A stretch of 44,480 nucleotides of DNA from Zoogloeaceae bacterium (GTDB lineage: Bacteria > Pseudomonadota > Gammaproteobacteria > Burkholderiales > Rhodocyclaceae): NCBI GenBank assembly GCA_016791025.1, contig JAEUNX010000102.1, positions 1-44,480 on the forward strand. The letters are read 5' to 3'. Positions within the stretch are counted from its first letter, which is position 1; each line of letters begins with the position of its first letter. Positions 37,559 to 44,480 of the stretch are shown piece by piece. The notes under the pieces are model-generated. The model made no database searches. It was given only the letters and a program-made list of their open reading frames with translations, and was not told the DNA's origin. A program made the translations under genes and the position numbers.

Positions 37559-39136
37559 TCACTTTTGACACTCCTTTCGAAGCACGGCAAGTAACTCGGG
37601 CGACAAGCTTTCGCCCAATTGGACCCGCTGCATCAGGGCTTCGCAACGGGCGGGGGAAACACTTCGCGACTCCGGGGCCGCCGCTTCCCTGCGCGGCGCC
37701 GGCCGGGGCACCTGGGCAGGCCCCATCGGTTTCACCACTGGCGCCGCAGGGGCCTTCGGCGCCGGCGGCTTGCTGACCGGGGCCTCGGCCTCCAGCGGTG
37801 CTGGGGGCGCAGGGGTCGGTGGCAGCGTCGCCGACCCGCGCTCACCCACCGCAGTGTCGGGAGGAAGTGGAGTCGGGGCGGCCAGTGGGCGTGCCGGCAA
37901 TTCCGCCGCGGGGAGGTGAACTGGGGGCGATTGAAGTGGGGGGGACGCCGGCGCCATGCCACTCCGCCCCCCCCACCAGAGCAAGCCCGCCGCCAAAACG
38001 ACCGCCACCGCCAGAATGGCCACCCACCACGGCCTGGTGAAGCGGGACACGGCGGGCGCCTGGGTCGGCACCGGAGGTGACGGGGTGTCTGACGCAATGG
38101 AGTGGGGCATCCGCGGTGCCATGCCCCGTACCGGGGGGTCTGCCACCGAAGCCTGGAGCGTCGCCGCCGTGATGCCCACACCCCCTTGCCCCCTCTTATC
38201 CTGGGACGGCGTCAGAACGATGGTGGCCTCCTCGGCCTCGCCTGGCCCGAACGCCGGAAGCGTCGCGGTGATGCCGGAACCCGGCACCGCAGCCATCGTT
38301 TGGAGCGTGGCCAAAGCCCGGGAGAATTCCGCCGCCGAAGCGAACCGGTTTTCGGGATCCTTGGCCAGGGCCCGGATGATGATCGCATCGAAGCCCGTAC
38401 CCAGCTCGGGCCGACGGACCGACGGGGGTGGCGGATCGTCATGGATGATCTGCTTTTGCACCGCCCAGACACCAGATCCCCCAAAGGGTCGGGCGCCGGT
38501 GAGACATTCATACAGCACGATCCCCGCCGCGAAGATATCGGTTCGGGACCCGACGGGCAGCCCCTGGATCTGCTCCGGCGACATATGGCTGGGGGTACCG
38601 ACCATGGTCCCGGCGACCGTGCGGTCGGTACTGCCATCGATCAGGCGGGCGACGCCGAAATCGGTGAGCTTGACCCGACCCTCGTCATCAAGCATGACGT
38701 TGGCGGGCTTGACGTCGCGATGGATAACGCCTTGCCGATGGGCGAACTCCAGGGCGTCAAGGAGTTCCCGCACGATGCGCACCGCCTCGGTCGCCGTAAA
38801 CCGGACGCCTTGGTCGAAGCAAGCCTTCAGCTCCCGCCCCTGAACAAACTCCATCACCAGGTAGCTCAAATCTCCTTCATCGCCAAAATCGAACACGGTG
38901 ACGATGTGGGGATGATTGAGCCGGGCGACTGCCTGGGCTTCACGAACGAAACGCGCCGACGCGTCGGTGAGGGTCCCGGCGTCGGCAAGGGCGCTGTGGA
39001 GGATGGTCTTGATCGCAACCCGGCGATTGAGGGCCGGATCCATCCCCTCATAGACCACCCCCATGGCGCCCTGACCGAGCACCCGGGTGATCTGGTAACG
39101 GCCCAGGCGAGCTGGCAGGCGTTGAGAACCCGTCAT
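37559..39136 (-). CDS. Transmembrane Hanks-type Ser/Thr protein kinase
   Basis: A 525-residue kinase. Kinase domain about 13-280: glycine loop GQGAMG (21-26), Lys43 in VAIK, catalytic HRDVKPANV (139-147, Asp141), DFG (159-161), then an activation segment rich in Ser/Thr ending SPE (186-188). A linker (280-365) and one helix (371-389) follow. The periplasmic part is mostly Pro/Ala-rich (395-490), ending in CEALMQRVQLGESLSPELLAVLRKEC with two Cys that could form a disulfide. This is the PknB-like layout but with no PASTA domain. Start at 39136 puts MTGSQRLPARLGRYQI at the domain edge; upstream in-frame Met codons add residues lacking support. It leads the OmpA-lipoprotein gene in a two-gene operon. 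Confidence 0.92.
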   Translation of the reverse strand: MTGSQRLPARLGRYQITRVLGQGAMGVVYEGMDPALNRRVAIKTILHSALADAGTLTDASARFVREAQAVARLNHPHIVTVFDFGDEGDLSYLVMEFVQGRELKACFDQGVRFTATEAVRIVRELLDALEFAHRQGVIHRDVKPANVMLDDEGRVKLTDFGVARLIDGSTDRTVAGTMVGTPSHMSPEQIQGLPVGSRTDIFAAGIVLYECLTGARPFGGSGVWAVQKQIIHDDPPPPSVRRPELGTGFDAIIIRALAKDPENRFASAAEFSRALATLQTMAAVPGSGITATLPAFGPGEAEEATIVLTPSQDKRGQGGVGITAATLQASVADPPVRGMAPRMPHSIASDTPSPPVPTQAPAVSRFTRPWWVAILAVAVVLAAGLLWWGGRSGMAPASPPLQSPPVHLPAAELPARPLAAPTPLPPDTAVGERGSATLPPTPAPPAPLEAEAPVSKPPAPKAPAAPVVKPMGPAQVPRPAPRREAAAPESRSVSPARCEALMQRVQLGESLSPELLAVLRKECQK

Positions 39137-39327
39137 GCCCACGTGATTTTTTTCCGGTGATTCTCCGCCACCTGGCCTCCCCGGGAACGCGTCCCGCATC
39201 TGAGAAAAAAGTATCGGGACTTCCCCCTGGCCGGTCAATCCGTCGTGCCCAAACAATGGCGAGCGCACGCCGGACCTCAGAGCGGACTAAGATGGAATCC
39301 GACCACCATTTTCCCCTGGAGATCGCC

Positions 39328-40017
39328 ATGTCCACGCCGCTGCCCATCCTTCAGGGGAAGCGCATCCTCGTCACCCAGGCAGATGCCTTCATGGGACCCG
39401 TTCTGAGCGAGGTGCTGGCCGGGCACGGCGCCACCGTCATCGCCAGCACGTCGCCCCTCGATGACCCATCCAGCCCCGCCACCGTCGTCGGGGAAGCGGG
39501 CGAAATCGACGTCCTGGTGGCGAATCTGGCGTTGCCGGCGCCCGGAACGGCGGCCCCGGAAGTGACGGAAGACGAGTGGCGGTCCGTCTTCGCCACCCTG
39601 GTGGATCCCCTCCCCCGCCTGTGCCGCGCGGTATTGCCCGGGATGATGACGCGAAGGTCCGGAAAGATTCTGCTGATGGGCAGCGCCTCCGCCCTGCGCG
39701 GTATGAAGCGCCGCAGCACATACAGTGCCGCCCGTGGGGCTCAACTCGCCTACATCCAGGCGCTGGGCGTCGAGATGGCCCCCCACAACATCCAGGTCAA
39801 CGCCATCGCGCAGAATTTCGTCGAAAACCCGACCTACTTTCCACCGGAAGTCCAGGCCGACCCCCGCTTCCAGGAACGCCTGAAGTGGGAGGTACCCCTG
39901 GGTCGCCTGGTCTCGGCCCGGGAGGACGCCGAATTTGCTGCCTATTTGTGTAGCGACGCGGCGAATTGCTTCGTTGGGCAAGTGTTTCCGGTCTGCGGCG
40001 GCTGGGCGCCACGCTGA
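39328..40017 (+). CDS. Halohydrin-dehalogenase-like SDR
   Basis: A 229-residue short-chain-dehydrogenase-fold protein that lacks the glycine-rich cofactor loop. In its place is T16-QADA-F21-M-G23, matching the T-x4-F-x-G nucleophile-pocket motif of halohydrin dehalogenases. The catalytic triad is Ser119, Tyr132 and Arg136 (S-x12-Y-x3-R), where ordinary SDRs have Lys in the third place. The segment ENPTYFPPEVQADPRF and VPLGRL near the C terminus also match that group. These enzymes form epoxides from vicinal haloalcohols, and open epoxides with halide, azide, cyanide or nitrite, without NAD(P). Start at 39328 has GGAG upstream; an earlier ATG at 39292 is possible. It stands alone, divergent from the kinase and upstream of the PhoX-like gene. 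No other dehalogenation gene is in view. Confidence 0.82.
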   Translation: MSTPLPILQGKRILVTQADAFMGPVLSEVLAGHGATVIASTSPLDDPSSPATVVGEAGEIDVLVANLALPAPGTAAPEVTEDEWRSVFATLVDPLPRLCRAVLPGMMTRRSGKILLMGSASALRGMKRRSTYSAARGAQLAYIQALGVEMAPHNIQVNAIAQNFVENPTYFPPEVQADPRFQERLKWEVPLGRLVSAREDAEFAAYLCSDAANCFVGQVFPVCGGWAPR

Positions 40018-40054
40018 GGCCAGCTGATCATTAACACGCCGGTCCAGCGACAAA

Positions 40055-40072
40055 TATTCATATTGCTGTCAC
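40055..40072 (+). promoter_or_regulatory. Candidate Pho box upstream of the PhoX-like gene
   Basis: The 18 bases TATTCATATTGCTGTCAC match the E. coli PhoB-box consensus at about 13 of 18 positions; the second seven-base repeat CTGTCAC is a full match and the first, 11 bases earlier, is partial (TATTCAT). It lies 83 bases before the PhoX-like ATG in an AT-rich patch. No convincing -10 follows, so it is tentative. Confidence 0.4.
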
Positions 40073-40154
40073 GGCTGTGAAACCTGGCTCCGCGAGAGTG
40101 CCGGGCTGCGTGGATTCCCGCGTCACCCACCCACTCTCTCATCTGGAGTCGTGC

Positions 40155-41561
40155 ATGAAGCTTTCCGCCCTTTTTATCGCCCTCGCCGGGGCCTTCACCC
40201 TCAACGTCCAGGCCGGCGACATGGGCCCCAGCACCCACACTGCCCCGTATCTGGTAGCGTCCCCCGGGGTGGAACTGACTTCCATCCTGACCGTGGGGGA
40301 CAGCGTCAAAAAGAAGCACAAGGGCAACGAAACCTACCGTATGGTAGGCATTCCCGATGGCCTGGGTGCCTACGACAACGGCGACGGCACGATCACGGTG
40401 CTGATGAATCACGAATTGCGGGATACCGCCGGCATCGTGCGCTCCCATGGCGCCAAAGGGGCCTTCGTCTCCAAGTGGCAGATTCGCAAGAGCGACTTGA
40501 AGGTGCTCAACGGCGAAGACCTGATCCAGAACGTGGTACTGACCAGTGGCACCACCACCATCAACCGGCTGTGCTCCGCGGATCTCGCCGCTCCCTCCGC
40601 CTACTTCAACAGCAACACCGGCAAGGGCTTCAGCGAAGGCCGCATTTTCCTGAGCGGCGAGGAAGCCGGCGCCACGGGCCGGGCCTTTGCCCATCTGGCC
40701 TCCGGTCGCCAGCACGGGACCAGCTACCAGCTCCCCGCGCTCACCACGGCTTCCTGGGAGAACCTGGTGGCCAGCCCCTTCGAGCAGGACAAGACCATTG
40801 TCGCGGGCCTGGACGACGGCAACGCCAACGCCAGCAAGGTCTTCCTCTACGTGGGCACCAAGCAGGAGTCCGGTAACCCGGTGGAAATGGCCGGACTGAC
40901 CAATGGCACGGCCTACCAGGTGAAGATTGACGGCTACCCCACCGAGGGCAGCATCAATGGCTCCGTTGCCATTCCCAACAGCATCCATGCCAGCTTTAGC
41001 CTGGTGACCGACGGCAGCGGCAGCGGCCTCAACCGCGTGGAAGACGGCGCCTGGGATACCCAGAACCCCAACCGGTTCTACTTCGTCACCACCGACAGCT
41101 TCAGCGGCAACACCCGCTTGTGGCGCATGACCTTCCTCGACATTGCCCAACCTGAACTCGGCGGCAGCATCGAGATCCTGGTCAATGGCGCCGTGACCGG
41201 CCAGAAAATGCTGGACAACATGACCGTCGATGCCGCGGGCAACGTGCTGATGCAGGAAGATCCGGGCAACCAGTCCTATCTGGCCAAGATCTGGTCCTAC
41301 AACCCGGTGAGCGGCGCCCTCACCCAGCTCGCCGCCTTCGATCCCGCCCAGTTTGTCTCCGGCGCCCCGGCCTTCCTCACCCAGGACGAGGAATCCTCCG
41401 GCATCACCGAGGTCTCCCACCTCTTCACCGGCGTCGAAGGCTACGACACCGAGGGCTACCGCTACTTCCTTCTGGACGCCCAGGTGCACAAGAGCATCGC
41501 CGCGACTGATCCGGAACTGGTGGAAATGGGTCAGTTGCTGATGGTGAAGATCGCTAAATAG
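40155..41561 (+). CDS. Exported PhoX/DUF839-like protein
   Basis: A 468-residue protein with a Sec-type signal (residues 1-20, cleaved after NVQA). The mature part resembles the DUF839/PhoX group of metal-dependent alkaline phosphatases: [57 protein letters not shown] and [18 protein letters not shown] fit the repeated six-bladed propeller of the family. True PhoX enzymes use a twin-arginine signal and Fe/Ca cofactor; this signal has no twin Arg, so the substrate may differ. Start at 40155 has GGAG seven bases upstream. The candidate Pho box supports a phosphate role; a strong terminator follows the stop. Confidence 0.8.
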   Translation: MKLSALFIALAGAFTLNVQAGDMGPSTHTAPYLVASPGVELTSILTVGDSVKKKHKGNETYRMVGIPDGLGAYDNGDGTITVLMNHELRDTAGIVRSHGAKGAFVSKWQIRKSDLKVLNGEDLIQNVVLTSGTTTINRLCSADLAAPSAYFNSNTGKGFSEGRIFLSGEEAGATGRAFAHLASGRQHGTSYQLPALTTASWENLVASPFEQDKTIVAGLDDGNANASKVFLYVGTKQESGNPVEMAGLTNGTAYQVKIDGYPTEGSINGSVAIPNSIHASFSLVTDGSGSGLNRVEDGAWDTQNPNRFYFVTTDSFSGNTRLWRMTFLDIAQPELGGSIEILVNGAVTGQKMLDNMTVDAAGNVLMQEDPGNQSYLAKIWSYNPVSGALTQLAAFDPAQFVSGAPAFLTQDEESSGITEVSHLFTGVEGYDTEGYRYFLLDAQVHKSIAATDPELVEMGQLLMVKIAK

Positions 41562-41584
41562 CGCGCCATTCCTCCCCCTGCGGA

Positions 41585-41611
41585 CGGACGGGCCCTGGCC
41601 CGTCCGTTTTT
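41585..41611 (+). terminator. Strong intrinsic terminator after the PhoX-like gene
   Basis: A perfect nine-pair hairpin (CGGACGGGC, loop CCTG shared at the tip, GCCCGTCCG; 41585-41606) is followed by TTTTT then CTTT. It lies 24 bases after the stop and separates the PhoX-like gene from mfd. Confidence 0.9.
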
Positions 41612-41649
41612 CTTTGTGTCCCCGGCCGTGCCGGGCTCGCCCCCCTCCG

Positions 41650-41655
41650 TATAAT
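41650..41655 (+). promoter_or_regulatory. Candidate -10 box of mfd
   Basis: A perfect TATAAT in a GC-rich gap, 36 bases before the mfd ATG and just after the terminator. A -35 at the right spacing is not recognisable, so an activator or an extended contact may be used. Confidence 0.5.
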
Positions 41656-41691
41656 TGCGCCTCTCCCGCATTTCCCGCAGTCCTGTTCAGC

Positions 41692-44480
41692 ATGTCTCAC
41701 CCCGGTTTCCCCCTCCTGCCTCACCTGGACGCCCTCAAGCCCAAGCCTGGCCAACGGCTCGACCTGGAAGGCCTGGCCGGCTCTGCCGACGCCCTGGCCC
41801 TGGCCCGCCTCGCCCGCGCAGGCCGGATGCTGGCGGTGATCACCGCCAACCCCCTGGACGCCCAGCGCTTGCAGGAGGAAATCACCTGGTTTGCGCCGGA
41901 CCTGCGGGTGCACCTTCTGCCGGACTGGGAGACTCTGCCCTACGACAGCTTCTCACCTCACCAGGACCTGATCTCCGAACGCCTGGCCACGCTCTACGCG
42001 GTGGGCCGGGGCGAGACCGATGTGCTGCTGGTACCGGCCACCACGGCCCTGTACCGGATGGCCCCCGCCGCCTACCTGGCCGCCTACACCTTCTTTCTCA
42101 AGCAAGGGGCGAAGCTCGACGTCGACCAGCTCCGGGGCCAGATGACCACCGCCGGATACGCCCACGTCACCCAGGTGGTGAGTCCAGGTGAATACAGCGT
42201 ACGGGGCGGGCTGATCGACCTCTTCCCCATGGGCGCCACCCTGCCCTACCGGATCGACCTCTTCGACGACGAAGTGGAGAGCATCAAGACCTTCGACCCG
42301 GACACCCAGCGCACGGTCTACCCGGTGAAGGAGATCCGCCTGCTGCCGGCGCGCGAGTTCCCCATCGATGACAAGGGTCGCACTCGTTTCAGGAGCCGCT
42401 TTCGCGAAACCTTCGAGGGTGACCCTTCCCGGGTGGCCCTGTACAAGGACGTTTCCAACGGTATTGCACCGGCGGGCATCGAGTACTACCTGCCGCTTTT
42501 CTTCGACGAAACAGCCACCCTCTTCGATTACCTGCCCAAGGACGCCAGCGTGGTGCTCCACCAGGACGTGCCCGGCACGATTGCCGAGTTCTGGCGCGAC
42601 ACCAAGAGCCGCCATGAGCTCCTGGCCGGTGACCGCACCCGGCCGGTGCTGCCGCCCGCCGACCTGTTCCTCGACGAAGAGCGCTTTTTCCTTGCCTTCC
42701 GGGAGCGGCCCCGCCTAGTACTGCGGTCCGGCGGCGACGGGCCGGCTCATGGCGTGCCGGACATCTCCGTCGAGCGCAAGGCGGCCGATCCGCTCCATCG
42801 GCTCAAGACCTGGACGACCAGCTTCTCTGGCCGGGTGCTGATCCTCGCCGAATCCGCCGGGCGGCGGGAAACCATGGCCGAATATCTGGCCGAATATGGC
42901 CTGAAGCCGGCGCCGGTGGCGGATCTGGCCACCTTCCTGGCCAGCGATGCACCCCTGGGCATCGCCACCGCGCCGCTCGCCGCCGGCTTTGTGCTGGCTG
43001 ATCCGTCCCTGGCCCTCGTCACCGAGGCTGAGCTGTACGCCACCACCGCCCGCACCCGCGCCCGCCGCGACACGCGCAAGGCCGCCACCATGGAAGGGTG
43101 GCTGCGGGATCTTTCCGAACTGAGGGTCGGCGACCCGGTGGTCCACGTCTCCCACGGCATCGGCCGCTACCTCGGCCTGGTGCACATGGATCTGGGCGAA
43201 GGCAGCACCGAGTTCCTGCACCTAGAGTACGCCGGCGCCGACAAACTCTACGTCCCGGTGTCCCAGCTGCACGTGATCACTCGCTACGCTGGCGCTGACC
43301 CGGAGGCGGTGGATCTGCACAAGCTGGGTTCCGGACAGTGGGAAAAAGCCAAGCGCAAGGCCGCCCAGGAGGTGCGCGACACCGCCGCCGAGTTGCTGGC
43401 CCTCTACGCCCAGCGCGCCACCCGCTCCGGCCACCGCTTCAGCTTTCAGCAGCACGACCTGGAGGCCTTCGCCGACGGCTTCGGCTTCGAGACCACCCCC
43501 GACCAGCAGGCCGCCATCGACGCCGTGGTGGAAGACATGAAATCCGGCCGCCCGATGGACCGTCTGGTATGCGGCGACGTGGGCTTTGGCAAGACCGAAG
43601 TGGCCCTGCGCGCCGCCTTCATCGCGGTGGCCGATGGCAAGCAGGTGGCGGTGCTATGCCCCACCACCCTGTTGGCCGAGCAGCACTGGCAGACTTTCAA
43701 CGACCGCTTTGCCGACTGGCCGGTGAAGGTGGCCGAGATCTCCCGCTTCAAATCCGCCAAGGAGCAAGCCGAAGCCCTCCAGCTCCTGGCCGAGGGCAAG
43801 GTGGACATCCTCATCGGCACCCACCGCCTGCTGCAGAAGGACGTGACCTTCAAGCGGCTGGGCCTGGTGATCATCGACGAGGAGCACCGCTTTGGCGTGC
43901 GCCAGAAGGAGGCCCTAAAGGCCCTGCGCAGCGAAGTGGACATCCTCACTCTGACCGCCACCCCCATCCCCCGCACCCTGGGCCTGGCCATGGAGGGACT
44001 ACGGGAGTTCTCGGTGATCGCCACTGCGCCGCAAAAGCGGCTGGCCATCAAAACTTTCGTGCAGCGCTTTTCCAAAGGCATCGTGCGGGAAGCGGTGCTG
44101 CGGGAGTTCAAGCGCGGCGGGCAGGTGTATTTCCTCCACAACGAGGTGGAGACCATCGAAAACCAACGTCAGGCCCTGGCGGAGCTGCTGCCCGAGGCCC
44201 GGATCGTGGTCGGCCACGGCCAGTTGCCGGAGCGGGAGCTGGAGCGGGTGATGCGGGACTTCACCCAGCAGCGCGCCAACCTCCTGCTGTGTTCCACCAT
44301 CATCGAGACCGGCATCAACATTCCCACCGCCAACACCATCCTCATCAACCGGGCGGACAAGTTCGGCCTCGCCCAACTCCACCAGCTCCGGGGCCGCGTC
44401 GGGCGCAGCCACCACCAGGCCTACGCCTACCTCCTCACCGACGCCCACGCCAAACCCTCCGCCAGCGCCCAGAAGCGCCT
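41692..44480 (+). CDS. mfd: Transcription-repair coupling factor (partial, 3' end outside window)
   Basis: Mfd removes RNA polymerase stalled at DNA damage and recruits UvrA. In the window 929 codons are present of a usual 1150 or so. Seen in order: the UvrB-like N-terminal part with [19 protein letters not shown]; the RNA-polymerase-interacting domain ([17 protein letters not shown]); Walker [18 protein letters not shown]; the DEEH box [27 protein letters not shown]; and motif [19 protein letters not shown]. Start [12 protein letters not shown] at 41692 lies downstream of a perfect -10. The missing part is the end of helicase domain 2 and the TRCF C-terminal domain. Confidence 0.97.
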   Translation, partial: MSHPGFPLLPHLDALKPKPGQRLDLEGLAGSADALALARLARAGRMLAVITANPLDAQRLQEEITWFAPDLRVHLLPDWETLPYDSFSPHQDLISERLATLYAVGRGETDVLLVPATTALYRMAPAAYLAAYTFFLKQGAKLDVDQLRGQMTTAGYAHVTQVVSPGEYSVRGGLIDLFPMGATLPYRIDLFDDEVESIKTFDPDTQRTVYPVKEIRLLPAREFPIDDKGRTRFRSRFRETFEGDPSRVALYKDVSNGIAPAGIEYYLPLFFDETATLFDYLPKDASVVLHQDVPGTIAEFWRDTKSRHELLAGDRTRPVLPPADLFLDEERFFLAFRERPRLVLRSGGDGPAHGVPDISVERKAADPLHRLKTWTTSFSGRVLILAESAGRRETMAEYLAEYGLKPAPVADLATFLASDAPLGIATAPLAAGFVLADPSLALVTEAELYATTARTRARRDTRKAATMEGWLRDLSELRVGDPVVHVSHGIGRYLGLVHMDLGEGSTEFLHLEYAGADKLYVPVSQLHVITRYAGADPEAVDLHKLGSGQWEKAKRKAAQEVRDTAAELLALYAQRATRSGHRFSFQQHDLEAFADGFGFETTPDQQAAIDAVVEDMKSGRPMDRLVCGDVGFGKTEVALRAAFIAVADGKQVAVLCPTTLLAEQHWQTFNDRFADWPVKVAEISRFKSAKEQAEALQLLAEGKVDILIGTHRLLQKDVTFKRLGLVIIDEEHRFGVRQKEALKALRSEVDILTLTATPIPRTLGLAMEGLREFSVIATAPQKRLAIKTFVQRFSKGIVREAVLREFKRGGQVYFLHNEVETIENQRQALAELLPEARIVVGHGQLPERELERVMRDFTQQRANLLLCSTIIETGINIPTANTILINRADKFGLAQLHQLRGRVGRSHHQAYAYLLTDAHAKPSASAQKR

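Noticed and set aside
39942-41693. 583-codon open frame on the minus strand across the PhoX-like gene
   Set aside because: It is the mirror of a GC-rich real gene that has a signal peptide, ribosome-binding site and terminator on the plus strand. The minus-strand protein is a run of Gly/Val/Ala/His with no recognisable domain.

Overview
The window is a compact, high-GC, chromosomal stretch that looks like a betaproteobacterium, most likely of the Rhodocyclaceae or a close relative. The signs are conserved housekeeping neighbourhoods rather than one marker: a Gcr-family membrane protein, divergent purM/hda, gloB-methyltransferase-rnhA-dnaQ, a mltG-tmk-holB-pilZ-tatD-ankyrin chain opposite ygfZ, and a DUF4936/NRDE pair. 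There are no insertion sequences, phage genes, CRISPR arrays, rRNA or tRNA genes. No gap between genes exceeds about 225 bases. The two end genes (Gcr family at the left, mfd at the right) run off the window.

Layout. 1-4975: Gcr-like membrane protein, a low-affinity phosphate transporter (pit) with its DUF47/PhoU-like partner, and divergent miaA. 4982-10342: purM (TTG start) divergent from hda (also TTG), a HAD-IB phosphatase, then dnaQ-rnhA-methyltransferase on the minus strand against gloB. 10349-18060: a REC-GGDEF diguanylate cyclase, MltD, an orphan double-ATPase of a peptide ABC importer, SlyD-like chaperone and Bcp peroxiredoxin (overlapping genes), a zinc alcohol dehydrogenase and an unrecognised four-helix membrane protein. 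18131-24867: NAD(P)HX repair enzyme, EamA transporter, nitroreductase, and a 1101-residue MASE1-CHASE-PAS-GGDEF-EAL protein. 24850-30226: a seven-gene minus-strand chain (mltG, tmk, holB, pilZ, tatD-like, ankyrin, YlqF-like GTPase) with mostly 4-base overlaps. 30352-33087: ygfZ, DUF4936, NRDE and a secreted protein of unknown role. 33097-36106: pgi-tadA-(YkuD-GNAT fusion), translationally coupled. 36279-39136: a transmembrane Hanks-type Ser/Thr kinase followed 5 bases later by an OmpA-type lipoprotein. 39328-44480: a halohydrin-dehalogenase-like SDR, a secreted PhoX-like protein behind a candidate Pho box, a strong terminator and mfd.

How it fits together. Most of the window is core cell maintenance: replication and repair (hda, dnaQ, holB, tmk, rnhA, mfd), cell wall (mltD, mltG, YkuD domain), tRNA modification (miaA, tadA) and metabolite repair (nnr, gloB). 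Three genes touch cyclic-di-GMP or pilus control (10349, 21562, pilZ), and two sites suggest phosphate handling (pit/DUF47 and the PhoX-like gene).

The least ordinary items are: (1) the short SDR at 39328, which carries both the T-x4-F-x-G and S-x12-Y-x3-R signatures of halohydrin dehalogenases; (2) the in-frame fusion of a signal-peptide-less L,D-transpeptidase domain to a GNAT acetyltransferase, coupled to tadA; and (3) the kinase/OmpA-lipoprotein pair, which looks like an envelope signalling module. I see no evidence for a large undescribed defence or mobile system here.
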